A DNA stretch of 64,000 nucleotides from Azospirillum humicireducens (GCF_001639105.2 NZ_CP015285.1:1604501-1668500); one strand, 5' to 3'. Shown: positions 9,246-17,587, counted from the stretch's first letter. Numbers and translations are program-made. Notes: generated by a model not told the origin, from the letters alone.

Positions 9246-10031
9246 ATGCGCAGCCTCGCCATCGGCGCCACCGGCATGATCGCCCAGCAGCTCAACGTCG
9301 AGACGATCTCCAACAACATCGCCAACTCGACCACCACCGGCTACAAGAAGCAGCGGGCGGAATTCCAGGACCTGCTGTACCAGAATTTCCGCCGCATCGG
9401 CTCGACCTCGTCGGATGCCGGCACCGTGGTGCCGACCGGCGTGCAGGTGGGTGCCGGCGTGCGCGTCGCCGCGGTGGCCCGCGTTCTGGAACAGGGCAAC
9501 CTGAACATCACCGACAACAAGCTGGACGTGGCGATCAACGGATCGGGCTATTTCCAGGTGACGCTGCCCAGCGGCGACACCGCCTACACCCGCGCCGGCA
9601 ACTTCAAGCTGTCGCCGGAAGGCATGATCGTCACCGCCGACGGCTATCCGGTCCAGCCGAACATCACCATCCCGAACAACGCGGTGGACATCTCCATCAA
9701 CTCGTCGGGCGAGGTGCTGATCAAGCTGGACGGCCAGACCGCCACCCAGAATGTCGGCCAGCTCCAGCTCGCCACCTTCGCCAACGCCGCCGGCCTGGAA
9801 GCCACCGGCGACAACCTGTTCATGGAATCCGGCGCCTCCGGCCAGGCGGTGACCGGCAACCCCGGCGCCCCCGGCTTCGGCCGCGTCACCCAGGGCGCGC
9901 TCGAGACCTCGAACGTCAACGTCGTGCAGGAGATCACCACCCTGATCACCGCCCAGCGCGCGTACGAGATGAACTCCAAGGTCATCAAGACCACCGACGA
10001 GATGATGCAGCAGGCCAGCCAGATGAAGTAA
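9246..10031 (+). CDS. flgG: Flagellar distal rod protein FlgG
   Basis: 261 aa, the standard FlgG length. N-terminal motif TISNNIANSTTTGYKKQRAEF, C-terminal motif VNVVQEITTLITAQRAYEMN, and between them the D1 domain with GSGYFQVTLP and YTRAGNFKLSPEG. FlgG polymerises into the distal rod crossing the periplasm beneath the P and L rings, whose genes (flgH, and flgI further on) are nearby. Second gene of the sigma-54 operon. Confidence 0.97.
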   Translation: MRSLAIGATGMIAQQLNVETISNNIANSTTTGYKKQRAEFQDLLYQNFRRIGSTSSDAGTVVPTGVQVGAGVRVAAVARVLEQGNLNITDNKLDVAINGSGYFQVTLPSGDTAYTRAGNFKLSPEGMIVTADGYPVQPNITIPNNAVDISINSSGEVLIKLDGQTATQNVGQLQLATFANAAGLEATGDNLFMESGASGQAVTGNPGAPGFGRVTQGALETSNVNVVQEITTLITAQRAYEMNSKVIKTTDEMMQQASQMK

Positions 10032-10082
10032 CGCCGGCACTGCCGGCGCCTCGCTTCAGTCTTGAATTCGGGAACCACCGCC

Positions 10083-10850
10083 ATGATCCGCCACCTCGCC
10101 ACCCGCCGCCTGCCCGTCCTGATCCTCGGCGCCGCCCTGCTGACCGCCCCGGTCGCCGCGCCGGCCGCCACGGCTCCGGGCGCGGGTGTGACGGCGCCGG
10201 TTCCGGATGTCGTCTACGGCATGCCGCATGTGGAAGCGGTGCTGTCGGACGCGCTGTCGCGGATCGTCACCGTCGGCCGGCTCCAGATGGAGCTGGACAG
10301 CCGCGCGGTCGAGCTGCGGGCGCCCCAGGGCGCCGGCGGTCTGGCGGTGGAGAATCTCTATTACAGCCCGGTCCAGGGCCGCTTCGCCGCGGAGATCGTG
10401 GTGACGGGCAGCCAGGTCCGCCTGCCGGTGTCGGGCCGCGCCTTCGGCGTGGTGCAGATCCCGGTGCTGTCGCGCCGCATCATCCCCGGCGACGTCATCG
10501 GGCCGGGCGACATCGACTGGCTGGACGTGCGGGCCGAGCAGACCACCAGCGACACCGCCGCCACCGACGCCCAGCTGATCGGCATGACGCCACGGCGCGG
10601 CGTGTCCCCCAACCAGCCCGTCCGCCTGCGCGACCTGCAATCGCCGCGCATGGTCGACAAGGGTTCCCTCGTCACCATCACCCTGTCGACGCCGTCCATG
10701 ACGCTGACCACCCAGGGCAAGGCCCTGCAGGACGGCGGCAAGGGCGAGGTCATCCGCGTCGTGAACACCCAATCCAACCGCATCGTCGAAGCGACGGTCG
10801 CAGGCCCCAACGTCGTCGCCGTGGCAAAGCCCGGCACCATCGCGCAGTGA
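10083..10850 (+). CDS. flgA: Flagellar P-ring assembly chaperone FlgA
   Basis: 255 aa from ATG 10083. A signal peptide (RRLPVLILGAALLTAPVAAPAA) fits its periplasmic role. The C-terminal SAF/ChapFlgA region contains SRRIIPGDVIGPGDIDWLD and the closing pattern VRVVNTQSNRIVEATVAGPN typical of FlgA. It helps FlgI form the P ring. A longer frame opening at a TTG (10062) would put seven residues before the signal peptide and is less likely. flgH follows after 13 bp. Confidence 0.93.
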   Translation: MIRHLATRRLPVLILGAALLTAPVAAPAATAPGAGVTAPVPDVVYGMPHVEAVLSDALSRIVTVGRLQMELDSRAVELRAPQGAGGLAVENLYYSPVQGRFAAEIVVTGSQVRLPVSGRAFGVVQIPVLSRRIIPGDVIGPGDIDWLDVRAEQTTSDTAATDAQLIGMTPRRGVSPNQPVRLRDLQSPRMVDKGSLVTITLSTPSMTLTTQGKALQDGGKGEVIRVVNTQSNRIVEATVAGPNVVAVAKPGTIAQ

Positions 10851-10863
10851 GGAGAAAGCTCCA

Positions 10864-11628
10864 ATGTCCATCACCAAGACCGCCCGTCTGATCCGCTTCG
10901 CGATGATCGCCGCCGCCGCCACCTCGCTGACCGCCTGCGGCGCCGCCTCGCGCATCGCCGACATCGGCAAGGCGCCGGAACTGTCGAGCATCCAGGACCC
11001 GCAGGCCAAGGCCGGCTATCAGCCGATCAGCCTGCCGATGCCGACCCCGCTGCCGACGGAGCGCAACCCGAACTCGCTGTGGCGGAACGGCTCGAAGGCC
11101 TTCTTCAAGGACCAGCGCGCCGCCAAGGTCGGCGACATCCTGACCATCAACATCTCCATCTCCGACCAGGCGAAGCTGTCGAACGAGAGCAAGCGGTCGC
11201 GCGCCAACACCGAGGCGGCCGGAATGCCGAACCTGTTCGGCCTGGAGGGTGACACGCTGAGCCGCGTGCTGCCGTCGGGCGCCTCGGCATCGAACCTCGT
11301 CAACCTGAACAGTTCCACCAACAATGACGGCAAGGGGTCGGTCGACCGCAACGAGAAGATCGAGCTGAAGGTGGCGGCCCTCATCACCCAGACTCTGCCC
11401 AACGGCAATCTGGTCATCCAGGGCCGCCAGGAGGTCCGGGTGAATTACGAGCTGCGCGACCTGCAGATCCACGGCGTGATCCGTCCCGAGGACATCACCG
11501 CCCAGAACACCATCAGCTACGAGAAGATCGCCGAGGCCCGCATCTCCTACGGCGGCCGCGGCCAGATCACCGACGTCCAGCAGCCGCGCTATGGCCAGCA
11601 GCTGTACGACATCATCATGCCGTTCTGA
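10864..11628 (+). CDS. flgH: Flagellar L-ring lipoprotein FlgH
   Basis: 254 aa. A lipoprotein signal ends at LTAC with Cys25 as the acylation site. The FlgH body follows, with NSLWRNGSKAFFKDQRAAK, GDILTINISISD and the C-terminal VRPEDI-like segment (HGVIRPEDITAQNTI). FlgH forms the outer-membrane L ring around the rod. Last gene of the flgF operon, with a GGAGAAAG ribosome-binding site. Confidence 0.96.
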   Translation: MSITKTARLIRFAMIAAAATSLTACGAASRIADIGKAPELSSIQDPQAKAGYQPISLPMPTPLPTERNPNSLWRNGSKAFFKDQRAAKVGDILTINISISDQAKLSNESKRSRANTEAAGMPNLFGLEGDTLSRVLPSGASASNLVNLNSSTNNDGKGSVDRNEKIELKVAALITQTLPNGNLVIQGRQEVRVNYELRDLQIHGVIRPEDITAQNTISYEKIAEARISYGGRGQITDVQQPRYGQQLYDIIMPF

Positions 11629-11658
11629 GGAGAATTCCGGGCTCCTCGCCGGACCGGG

Positions 11659-11706
11659 CAGCAGGCGGAGGGCGCCTCCCACGCGGGATGGCCCCTCCGC
11701 CTGCTG
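11659..11706 (+). terminator. Long inverted repeat after flgH
   Basis: A perfect 14-bp stem (CAGCAGGCGGAGGG, 11659-11672, with its complement at 11693-11706) encloses a 20-nt loop, 30 bp after the flgH stop. There is no T-run, so it may end transcription inefficiently or protect the mRNA 3' end. Confidence 0.5.
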
Positions 11707-11892
11707 TCCGTTGGACTGGACGTTCACTCGGGAAAATGTTGCCGCCCGGCGGGTTGTGCCGGGGCGATGTTGCCGTGGACCGGCCCCAGCTCGATATGCG
11801 CCGCGACGGCATCGCGCCTCCGCCAGGCCCGACCCCACCGCCGGAGGCGGGCACCGACAAGAGGTCGGCCGGGCTTGAGGGCTCGGCGTCCG

Positions 11893-12060
11893 TTACTGGT
11901 AGCCGCCTTCGCGGGCGCGGTCCTTTGCCGCTTCCTCCTGGGCTTTTTCGGTGCGGCTGTCAGGCTCGCCGGTATCGCCGGCAGGCTTGCCGGACCGGTC
12001 GTCGGGCTTGGCATCGCCAGGCTGCCGGGTGGGCTGCTGCCGGGTGGGCTGGTCCGTCAT
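11893..12060 (-). CDS. Small hydrophilic hypothetical protein ending in EGGYQ
   Basis: 55 aa from ATG 12060. It is entirely hydrophilic: a Gln/Pro/Thr-rich start with two QPTRQ units, then Asp/Lys/Glu-rich sequence ending KDRAREGGYQ. Similar tiny acidic-basic proteins ending in EGGYQ occur in other alphaproteobacteria, to my recollection without known function. An ATG with GGAGCACC upstream supports this start over the longer frame. It lies in the block of orphan genes between flgH and dksA. Confidence 0.55.
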   Translation of the reverse strand: MTDQPTRQQPTRQPGDAKPDDRSGKPAGDTGEPDSRTEKAQEEAAKDRAREGGYQ

Positions 12061-12130
12061 CGGGGTGCTCCTCGGTCGCAGGTCGTATGACGAGGAGAAA
12101 ACAGCCGGAACCGGGAATCCTCCCGGCCGG

Positions 12131-12265
12131 TCAGCCGGCGGGCCGCTCGGCCTCCGCATCGGAATCGTCACGGGCTGCGTTGATCTGGTCCAGCGTGCGG
12201 CCGCAACCGGTGCAGATGTCGCCGTCGATGGCGCACATGCCCAGGCAATCAGGATCGTCGCTCAT
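12131..12265 (-). CDS. DUF1289 family Cys-rich small protein
   Basis: 44 aa. The sequence CLGMCAIDGDICTGCGRTLDQI has the DUF1289 signature: four cysteines in a CxxxC...CxxC arrangement followed by GRT. The cysteines suggest metal binding. Some family members extend another 20 residues, so this is a short form. ATG 12265 is chosen because the signature begins seven residues later. Function of the family is unknown. Confidence 0.75.
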   Translation of the reverse strand: MSDDPDCLGMCAIDGDICTGCGRTLDQINAARDDSDAEAERPAG

Positions 12266-12468
12266 GCGGTCGGGCCTTTCGGCTGGTGGTGGAGCTGTCA
12301 CATCCCTAGCCGAAAGCCTCCCGCTCCTCAAGATGCGCGCCGAGATCGACCCTCATGGGATGGCCAGCCCCGCTTTGCCTGATTGCCTTTCGAGGGCGTG
12401 CCCGGATTGCGGCGCCATCGCGGTTGCGTTACAATATTGCGAACCCCCTATTGATTGCGAAGGTCTTC

Positions 12469-13614
12469 ATGCCGACGGCGCTGCTGGTGTCATGCGCGAT
12501 CTACCGTTACGGAACCGCAAGGCTGCCGGCGGCCCTGAAGGCTGCGGGTTTTCGCGTCTTTGCGGTCTGCCCGCAAAATTCGCTGCTGGAGTTCAGCGAC
12601 AACATCGATGGCAGACACAGCTTTCCCGCCGGCATCAGTCCCGACGACCTGACCGTGATCGCCGCAAGGGCCGCGGCACAGGTTCGGGCCGACATCGTGA
12701 TCGCCTGCGAGGAAACCGCCGTCCGAGTGCTGAACTCCGCCGACCGTTTGATGGAGAAGGTGCCGGCGGACAGCGCCGATGCGCGATGCCTCCGCATGGT
12801 CGGGGCATGGTACGGCGGCCGATGCTGGGAGGCGTTGCGATCGCAGTGCGTGGAGCAGGCAGCAGCCGCCGGCATCCGCACGCCACGGCAGATCGTCGTC
12901 GATCCGGGTCGGACCGGCATCGCCGATCTGGCCGAACTCGGCACGCCGCTGCTGCTGAAGTGCGACTACAGCTCGGCCGGCCGCGGGGTTCTGCTGGCCC
13001 GCTGCCCTCGGGAGGCGCTGGAGCTTGCGGCGCAGGGCACGGCCGGCAGACAGGAGACCGACGTCGAGATGCCCGCCGACGGACGAATCGTCGCGCAGGA
13101 CTTCATCCGGGGAGTTGCGGCGTCGGTATCGTTCAGTGCGCTGCGGGGCCGGATGCTGGAGGGATTCGCCTTCACCACACTTCATCACCAGCCGGAGCCC
13201 TTCGGTCCGGCCTCCGTGATCGAGGTGGGAGACCATCCCGCGCTGATGGACATGGCCCGATACATGGTGGAACTGACCGGATATTCCGGATTCGGCGGCA
13301 TCGACGCGATCCTGCCGGAGGATGGCAGCCCGCCGGTCTTCCTGGAGTTCAATGCCCGTCCGACCCAGACCGGCCATCTCGGCGGCCTGGTGGGTGCCGA
13401 CCTGTGCCGAGCAATGGCCTGCGCGCTGGAAGACCGCCCCTATGACGGCGGCGGCGGCCGGAGTGCCGCCATGCCGATCGCCCTGTTCCCGGCGGAATGG
13501 GTCCGCGATCCCCACAGCCGCCACCTCATGACGGCCCATCATGACGTGCCGTGGAGCGAACGCCGGATGATCGCGGCGATCCTCAGCATCACCCCGCAAC
13601 TCCACCCCGCCTGA
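12469..13614 (+). CDS. ATP-grasp domain protein of unknown substrate
   Basis: 381 aa from ATG 12469. The N-terminal pre-ATP-grasp Rossmann-like domain (about 1-120) begins MPTALLVSCAIYRYG. The ATP-grasp fold follows: LLLKCDYSSAGRGV (about 160-174) is the glycine-rich ATP loop, RIVAQDFIRGVAAS supplies the hinge strand, and GFGGIDAIL...FLEFNARPTQTGHL (about 275-303) holds the Mg-binding Glu and Asn. This is the layout of carboxylate-amine ligases of the carbamoyl-phosphate-synthase type. No other biosynthetic gene lies beside it, so the substrate cannot be named. It interrupts an otherwise conserved flagellar order. The preceding AT-rich stretch (12426-12468) probably carries its promoter. Confidence 0.8.
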   Translation: MPTALLVSCAIYRYGTARLPAALKAAGFRVFAVCPQNSLLEFSDNIDGRHSFPAGISPDDLTVIAARAAAQVRADIVIACEETAVRVLNSADRLMEKVPADSADARCLRMVGAWYGGRCWEALRSQCVEQAAAAGIRTPRQIVVDPGRTGIADLAELGTPLLLKCDYSSAGRGVLLARCPREALELAAQGTAGRQETDVEMPADGRIVAQDFIRGVAASVSFSALRGRMLEGFAFTTLHHQPEPFGPASVIEVGDHPALMDMARYMVELTGYSGFGGIDAILPEDGSPPVFLEFNARPTQTGHLGGLVGADLCRAMACALEDRPYDGGGGRSAAMPIALFPAEWVRDPHSRHLMTAHHDVPWSERRMIAAILSITPQLHPA

Positions 13615-13617
13615 CCC

Positions 13618-13836
13618 TTACCGCGGCGATTGTTCCAGCGACAGATCTCCGGCGACCTCGTGCGTCAGGTCGATGCCGTCGACGGTCAGGACCACGCGGA
13701 CGGGCAGCGACGTCACCCCGTCCAGCCGGCCGTCCGCCAGGGCGCGCCCGACAGCCAGCTCGATGTCCCGTTGGGAGGTCACGCCGACCTGCTTCAGGAA
13801 TTTGCGCAGAACGGGATTGAAGGTCTCGTTGTCCAT
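13618..13836 (-). CDS. DUF6494 family small protein
   Basis: 72 aa from ATG 13836 (MDNETFNPVLRKFLKQVGVTS). The phrase RKFLKQVGVTSQRDIELAV is characteristic of DUF6494, a small uncharacterised alphaproteobacterial family. No membrane segment or cysteines. It is convergent with the ATP-grasp gene, with only three bases between stops. The upstream open frame (to 13938) lacks family similarity. Confidence 0.75.
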   Translation of the reverse strand: MDNETFNPVLRKFLKQVGVTSQRDIELAVGRALADGRLDGVTSLPVRVVLTVDGIDLTHEVAGDLSLEQSPR

Positions 13837-14048
13837 GGATCGCCCGCCTTTCAGTCGGAACCGCTGCACGCAGTGCCGTTCCGAACCCTGGAAAGCCGGC
13901 TTTGGTTCCGCCCGGCGCCGCACACATGACAAAGGCACCGGCCGGGAGAGCCGATGCCTTTCCAGAACAGCGTGACGACAGCGGCGATGATGCAGGGCTT
14001 CGCCGCCGGCGACCGGGACCGGCGGTTGTTCCTTGCGTCCGCGCGACG

Positions 14049-14468
14049 TCAGTCGTCGCGCTGGGTCCGTTCCATCCGCTCGTGCCGCTCCTGGGCTTCC
14101 AGGCTCAGCGTCGCGATCGGGCGGGCATCAAGCCGGCGGACGGAGATGGGGTCGCCCGTCTCCTCGCAATAGCCGTAACTGCCGTCGACGAGACGTTCCA
14201 GTGCAGCGTCGATCTTGGAGATCAGCTTGCGTTCGCGGTCACGCGTACGCAGCTCCAGCGCGCGGTCGGTCTCCGCCGAGGCGCGGTCGGCGATATCCGG
14301 TTCCTGGATACCGCCTTCCTGGAGGCTGTTCAGCGTGCCGGTGGATTCCGCCAGCAGTTCCGCGCGCCAGCGCAGCAGCTTCTGGCGGAAATACTCCCGC
14401 ATGATCGGGTTCATGAACTCCTCGTCTTCCGACGGGGAATAGTTCTGGGGCAGAAGCGGCGACGTCAT
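14049..14468 (-). CDS. dksA: DksA-type RNA polymerase-binding transcription factor
   Basis: 139 aa from ATG 14468. The coiled-coil tip with conserved acidic residues is followed by YGYCEETGDPI and RPIATLSLEAQERHE. The canonical DksA zinc finger has four cysteines, but here only the Cys of YCEE remains, as in many alphaproteobacterial DksA proteins that fold without zinc. It binds the RNA polymerase secondary channel and acts with ppGpp. It lies downstream of fliX on the same strand, a neighbourhood also seen in Caulobacter-type flagellar clusters. Confidence 0.92.
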   Translation of the reverse strand: MTSPLLPQNYSPSEDEEFMNPIMREYFRQKLLRWRAELLAESTGTLNSLQEGGIQEPDIADRASAETDRALELRTRDRERKLISKIDAALERLVDGSYGYCEETGDPISVRRLDARPIATLSLEAQERHERMERTQRDD

Positions 14469-14657
14469 CCGAAAGCATCCAGCGAAAAAGGGGTGATCCG
14501 GGCGGCGCGGAGTATAGGCACGCCACGTCAGGACCGCAACCCTATGGTTCGCCCCTGCAACGACCAAACAAGCCCTTGGAATAAAAAAGATTTGTGACCG
14601 TGGCGATTCCGCCGCCCCAACCCATGCGCGCAGGACGGCCGGAGCGCCGCCACTCCG

Positions 14658-15083
14658 TCAGGAGGTGAGCTTCGCCAATTCCACCTGCGCGCGCAGATCG
14701 ATTTCATCGAGAATTTCGGCCAGTCCGGGGTCGTCGACCTGGGCGCGGCGGGACTGGACCACCTTGGCGAGATCCACCAGCTTCTGGACCGACAGCGTGC
14801 CGGACAGCAGGCCGTGCTGGATTTCCTCCAGCCGGTCCAGCATCTCTTCCGCCCGCATCTTGCCGCGCGACGCGCGCGCGGTGGCGTCGTCGGTGACGTC
14901 GACCTCCTGGATGGCGAGCACGCCCGCGACCCCGGCAGTCGCGGCAGTGCCGCTGACCCCGTGGGCGGAGCCGGTCTCTCCCACCAGCTGCTTGGAGAAC
15001 GCGGCGCCGGACGAGCCTTCGGCCTTGCCGGTGCGGCGGACCGAACCGCTGCCGCGTATGTTTCCGGTGCCTTCGACTTTCAT
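14658..15083 (-). CDS. fliX: Flagellar assembly regulator FliX
   Basis: 141 aa from ATG 15083 (MKVEGTGNI). The N-terminal half is Gly/Ser/Ala-rich. The C-terminal helices (MLDRLEEIQHGLLSGTLSV to EILDEIDLRAQVELAKL) match FliX. In Caulobacter FliX works with FlbD to couple class II basal-body assembly to sigma-54-dependent class III/IV transcription. It is divergent from flgI, as in Caulobacter, across a 230-bp regulatory region holding a CtrA-like site. Confidence 0.9.
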   Translation of the reverse strand: MKVEGTGNIRGSGSVRRTGKAEGSSGAAFSKQLVGETGSAHGVSGTAATAGVAGVLAIQEVDVTDDATARASRGKMRAEEMLDRLEEIQHGLLSGTLSVQKLVDLAKVVQSRRAQVDDPGLAEILDEIDLRAQVELAKLTS

Positions 15084-15142
15084 GATCCGTGCAACCGTTT
15101 GCAGTAAAGGATGCGTAAACGCGCGCACTGTAGATGGATCAA

Positions 15143-15157
15143 CCTTAACATCCGGTC
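15143..15157. promoter_or_regulatory. CtrA-like binding site between fliX and flgI
   Basis: TTAA-CATCCGG-TCAA differs from the CtrA consensus TTAA-N7-TTAA by one base. It is 60 bp upstream of the fliX start. CtrA controls fliX in Caulobacter. Sequence and position are seen; function is inferred. Confidence 0.55.
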
Positions 15158-15263
15158 AAGGCTTGCCGCAATCGGGCAAAAATTGCCGGGCGGCTGTGAC
15201 CGAAACGCGTCATCTTGCGGGCGTTTTTCAGGGCAACGACCGGAATCGGCCGCCGGCTGCCGC

Positions 15264-15279
15264 TGGCACGGCATTTGTA
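15264..15279 (+). promoter_or_regulatory. Possible sigma-54 promoter of flgI
   Basis: TGGCACG-GCAT-TTGTA has a perfect -24 half, but the -12 half has GT in place of the nearly invariant GC. It lies about 35 bp before the flgI ATG. It may be a weak sigma-54 promoter. Confidence 0.45.
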
Positions 15280-15313
15280 TAGGAACCGGCACGAGTTCAG
15301 GAGTGTCCGCGTC

Positions 15314-16456
15314 ATGATCCGCACCGCCCTTCGCCTTCTGCGCCGCCGAGCCGTCCTGGTCGTGCTGACCGCCCTGCTGGCGATCGGTGTCCAGGCGGAA
15401 CAGGCCTTTGCCGCCTCCGCCCGTATCAAGGACATCGTCGATGTGGAGGGCGTGCGCGACAACATGCTGATCGGCTATGGGCTGGTGGTCGGCCTGAATG
15501 GCAGCGGCGACAGCCTGAACAACTCTCCCTTCACCGAACAGAGCCTGACCGGCATGCTGGAGCGGATGGGCGTCAACACCCGCGGCACCAACCTGCGCAC
15601 CAAGAATGTGGCGGCGGTGATGGTGACGGCGACGCTGGGCGCCTATGCGGCACAGGGCACGCGCATCGACGTCACCGTGTCGGCGATGGGCGACGCCAAG
15701 AGCCTGCTGGGCGGCACCCTGCTGGTCACCCCGATGATGGGCGCCGACGGCGAGGTCTATGCCGTGGCGCAGGGGCCGATCGCTGTGTCGGGCTTCACCG
15801 CCCAGGGCCAGGGCGCCAGCGTGACGCGCGGCGTGCCGACCTCCGGCCGCATCTCCTCCGGCGCCATCGTGGAGCGGGAAATCCAGTTCTCGCTGGCCGA
15901 ACTGCCGGTGCTGCGCCTGTCCTTGCGCAACCCCGACTTCACCACCGCCCAGCGGGTGGCGACCGCCATCAACATCCAGCTGCGCGGCAACCGCGCCCAG
16001 GCGACCGACCCGTCCTCCGTCCTCATCAACGTGCCGGAAACGCGGCGCGGCGATGTGGTCGGGCTGGTGACGGAGATCGAACAGCTGCGCATCACCCCCG
16101 ACCAGGTCGCCCGCGTGGTGGTGGACGAGAAATCCGGCGTCATCGTGATGGGCGAGAATGTCCGCATCTCCACCGTCGCAATCGCCCAGGGCAACCTGAC
16201 CATCCGCATCACCGAAACCCCGCAGGTCAGCCAGCCGGGCCCCTTCAGCCAGGGCCAGACCGCCGTGGTGCCGCGCACCGACATCCAGGTCGACGAACAG
16301 TCCAACAACCGCCTGGCGGTGATGAATGCCGGTGTGACCCTGCAGGAGTTGGTACAGTCCTTGAATGCGCTGGGGGTGGGACCGCGGGACATGATCGCCA
16401 TTCTCCAGTCGATCAAGGCCGCCGGAGCCCTGCAAGCCGAGATCGAGGTGATCTGA
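15314..16456 (+). CDS. flgI: Flagellar P-ring protein FlgI
   Basis: 380 aa from ATG 15314. A signal peptide (RRRAVLVVLTALLAIGVQAEQAFA) is followed by the FlgI signature ARIKDIVDVEGVRDNMLIGYGLVVGL. The full length and C-terminus (LNALGVGPRDMIAILQSIK) are present. FlgI forms the periplasmic P ring around the rod with help from FlgA. The stop and the next ATG share one base (TGATG), so flgJ is translationally coupled. Confidence 0.97.
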   Translation: MIRTALRLLRRRAVLVVLTALLAIGVQAEQAFAASARIKDIVDVEGVRDNMLIGYGLVVGLNGSGDSLNNSPFTEQSLTGMLERMGVNTRGTNLRTKNVAAVMVTATLGAYAAQGTRIDVTVSAMGDAKSLLGGTLLVTPMMGADGEVYAVAQGPIAVSGFTAQGQGASVTRGVPTSGRISSGAIVEREIQFSLAELPVLRLSLRNPDFTTAQRVATAINIQLRGNRAQATDPSSVLINVPETRRGDVVGLVTEIEQLRITPDQVARVVVDEKSGVIVMGENVRISTVAIAQGNLTIRITETPQVSQPGPFSQGQTAVVPRTDIQVDEQSNNRLAVMNAGVTLQELVQSLNALGVGPRDMIAILQSIKAAGALQAEIEVI

Positions 16457-16785
16457 TGTCCATGAGCCCCGCCCTTTCCGCCGGTTTCGGCGTGCGCACC
16501 CAGGCACGGATTTCCGATCTGGAGGCAAAGACGGACCCGGCAAAGCTTGCCCAGCTGCGCAAGTCGGCCAACGAGTTCGAAAGCCAGTTCATCTCGCAGA
16601 TGCTGGGCCCGATGTTCGAGGGGATCGGCACCGACGAGACCTTCGGCGGCGGGCGCGGCGAGGAGATGTTCCGGCCGATGCTGATCGAGCAGTTCGGCAA
16701 GCAGATCACCCAGCGCGGCGGCTTCGGCATCGCCAATCAGGTTTACGGAGAGCTTCTTCGCGCCCAGGAGGCCAGCCATGGATAA
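16456..16785 (+). CDS. flgJ: Rod-binding protein (FlgJ N-terminal domain, stand-alone)
   Basis: 109 aa. It contains the rod-binding motif LRKSANEFESQFISQMLGPM and GGGRGEEMFRPMLIEQFGKQI. It lacks the C-terminal peptidoglycan hydrolase of enterobacterial FlgJ, which is usual in alphaproteobacteria (the Caulobacter chel-type protein). It probably caps or scaffolds rod assembly. It overlaps flgI by one base and the next gene by eight. Confidence 0.88.
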   Translation: MSMSPALSAGFGVRTQARISDLEAKTDPAKLAQLRKSANEFESQFISQMLGPMFEGIGTDETFGGGRGEEMFRPMLIEQFGKQITQRGGFGIANQVYGELLRAQEASHG

Positions 16786-17287
16786 GGTCGACGTTCGTTT
16801 TCCCCAGCAGCCCAAGCCGGCCGCCAACCTGCCGAAGAACGCGCAGGAGCGCGCTGTGGCCCTTGTCGAGCTGATGGGCCGCCTGAGCGCCCTGCTGGAG
16901 CGCGAGGCCACCGCCGTCCGCGCCCGCCGTCCGGCGAAGGAGCTGGCCCAGATCGTCAAGGACAAGCAGCCGATGACGCTGGTCTATGAGGAGATCAGCC
17001 GCATGCTGCGCGTCGACCGCGAGGGGCTGATGGCGCTGCCGGCGGAGCTGAAGACGGCGCTGAAGGAGGCGACCAACAAACTCTATGCGGCCACCGCCGA
17101 CAATGCCGAAGCCCTGCGGATCGGCGGCGAGGCCCAGAAGGTGATGGTCGATACCGTCGTCACCGTGATCACCCGCCAGCAGAAGGCGCCCGCGACCGCC
17201 TATGCCGCGCACATGGGCGGCGGCCGCGGCTATTCCCCGCCGCCCAGCGGACCGCGCACCTCGGCGGCGCTCAACACCCGGCTTTGA
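16778..17287 (+). CDS. FlgN-like flagellar chaperone
   Basis: 169 aa and mostly alpha-helical. It begins MDKVDVRFPQQPKPAANLPK and contains VALVELMGRLSALLEREATAVRA, a pattern like the FlgN/FliT-type export chaperones for hook-associated proteins. The C-terminal 30 residues are Gly/Pro-rich and probably disordered. Its start lies inside flgJ (8-bp overlap), which supports coupling to flgI-flgJ. FlgN identity rests on context, helical pattern and length, not on a unique motif. Confidence 0.65.
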   Translation: MDKVDVRFPQQPKPAANLPKNAQERAVALVELMGRLSALLEREATAVRARRPAKELAQIVKDKQPMTLVYEEISRMLRVDREGLMALPAELKTALKEATNKLYAATADNAEALRIGGEAQKVMVDTVVTVITRQQKAPATAYAAHMGGGRGYSPPPSGPRTSAALNTRL

Positions 17288-17334
17288 GCAGACGCTCGCC
17301 GGCAAGCGTCATCCGTGACTGCCGATTTTCGGAC

Positions 17335-17368
17335 GGCCGCTCTCCCGATCTGGAGGGCGGCCTTTCTC
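17335..17368 (+). terminator. Rho-independent terminator of flgI-flgJ-flgN
   Basis: The GGCCGCTCTCC stem pairs with GGAGGGCGGCC (one T-G wobble) around a 6-nt loop and is followed by TTTCTC. It lies 48 bp after the stop of the FlgN-like gene. Confidence 0.75.
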
Positions 17369-17516
17369 TTTGCGGCGGCCGGCAAGACGGCGATGGTTCG
17401 CCACCACGGCAAGAAAGACCCTGCGGGTGGATTTTTTTGCCGGTCCCGGTCCCGGCATGGGGCCGGAACTGCCGCCCCACTCCCCGCCGGCGGCTCCGCG
17501 ACGCCAGTCCGGCAAC

Positions 17517-17532
17517 TGGCCCGCCCGTTGCA
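17517..17532 (+). promoter_or_regulatory. Sigma-54 promoter of fliK
   Basis: TGGCCCG-CCCG-TTGCA keeps all sigma-54 key bases (GG and GC at correct spacing), with one change in the -24 half. It is about 56 bp before the fliK ATG, in a 300-bp gap that otherwise holds only the upstream terminator. Confidence 0.85.
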
Positions 17533-17587
17533 TTGATCCTGCCGCATCGCCGTCGGTGCGTTCCGCCGTCCCGAGAGAGGCCGTTCC

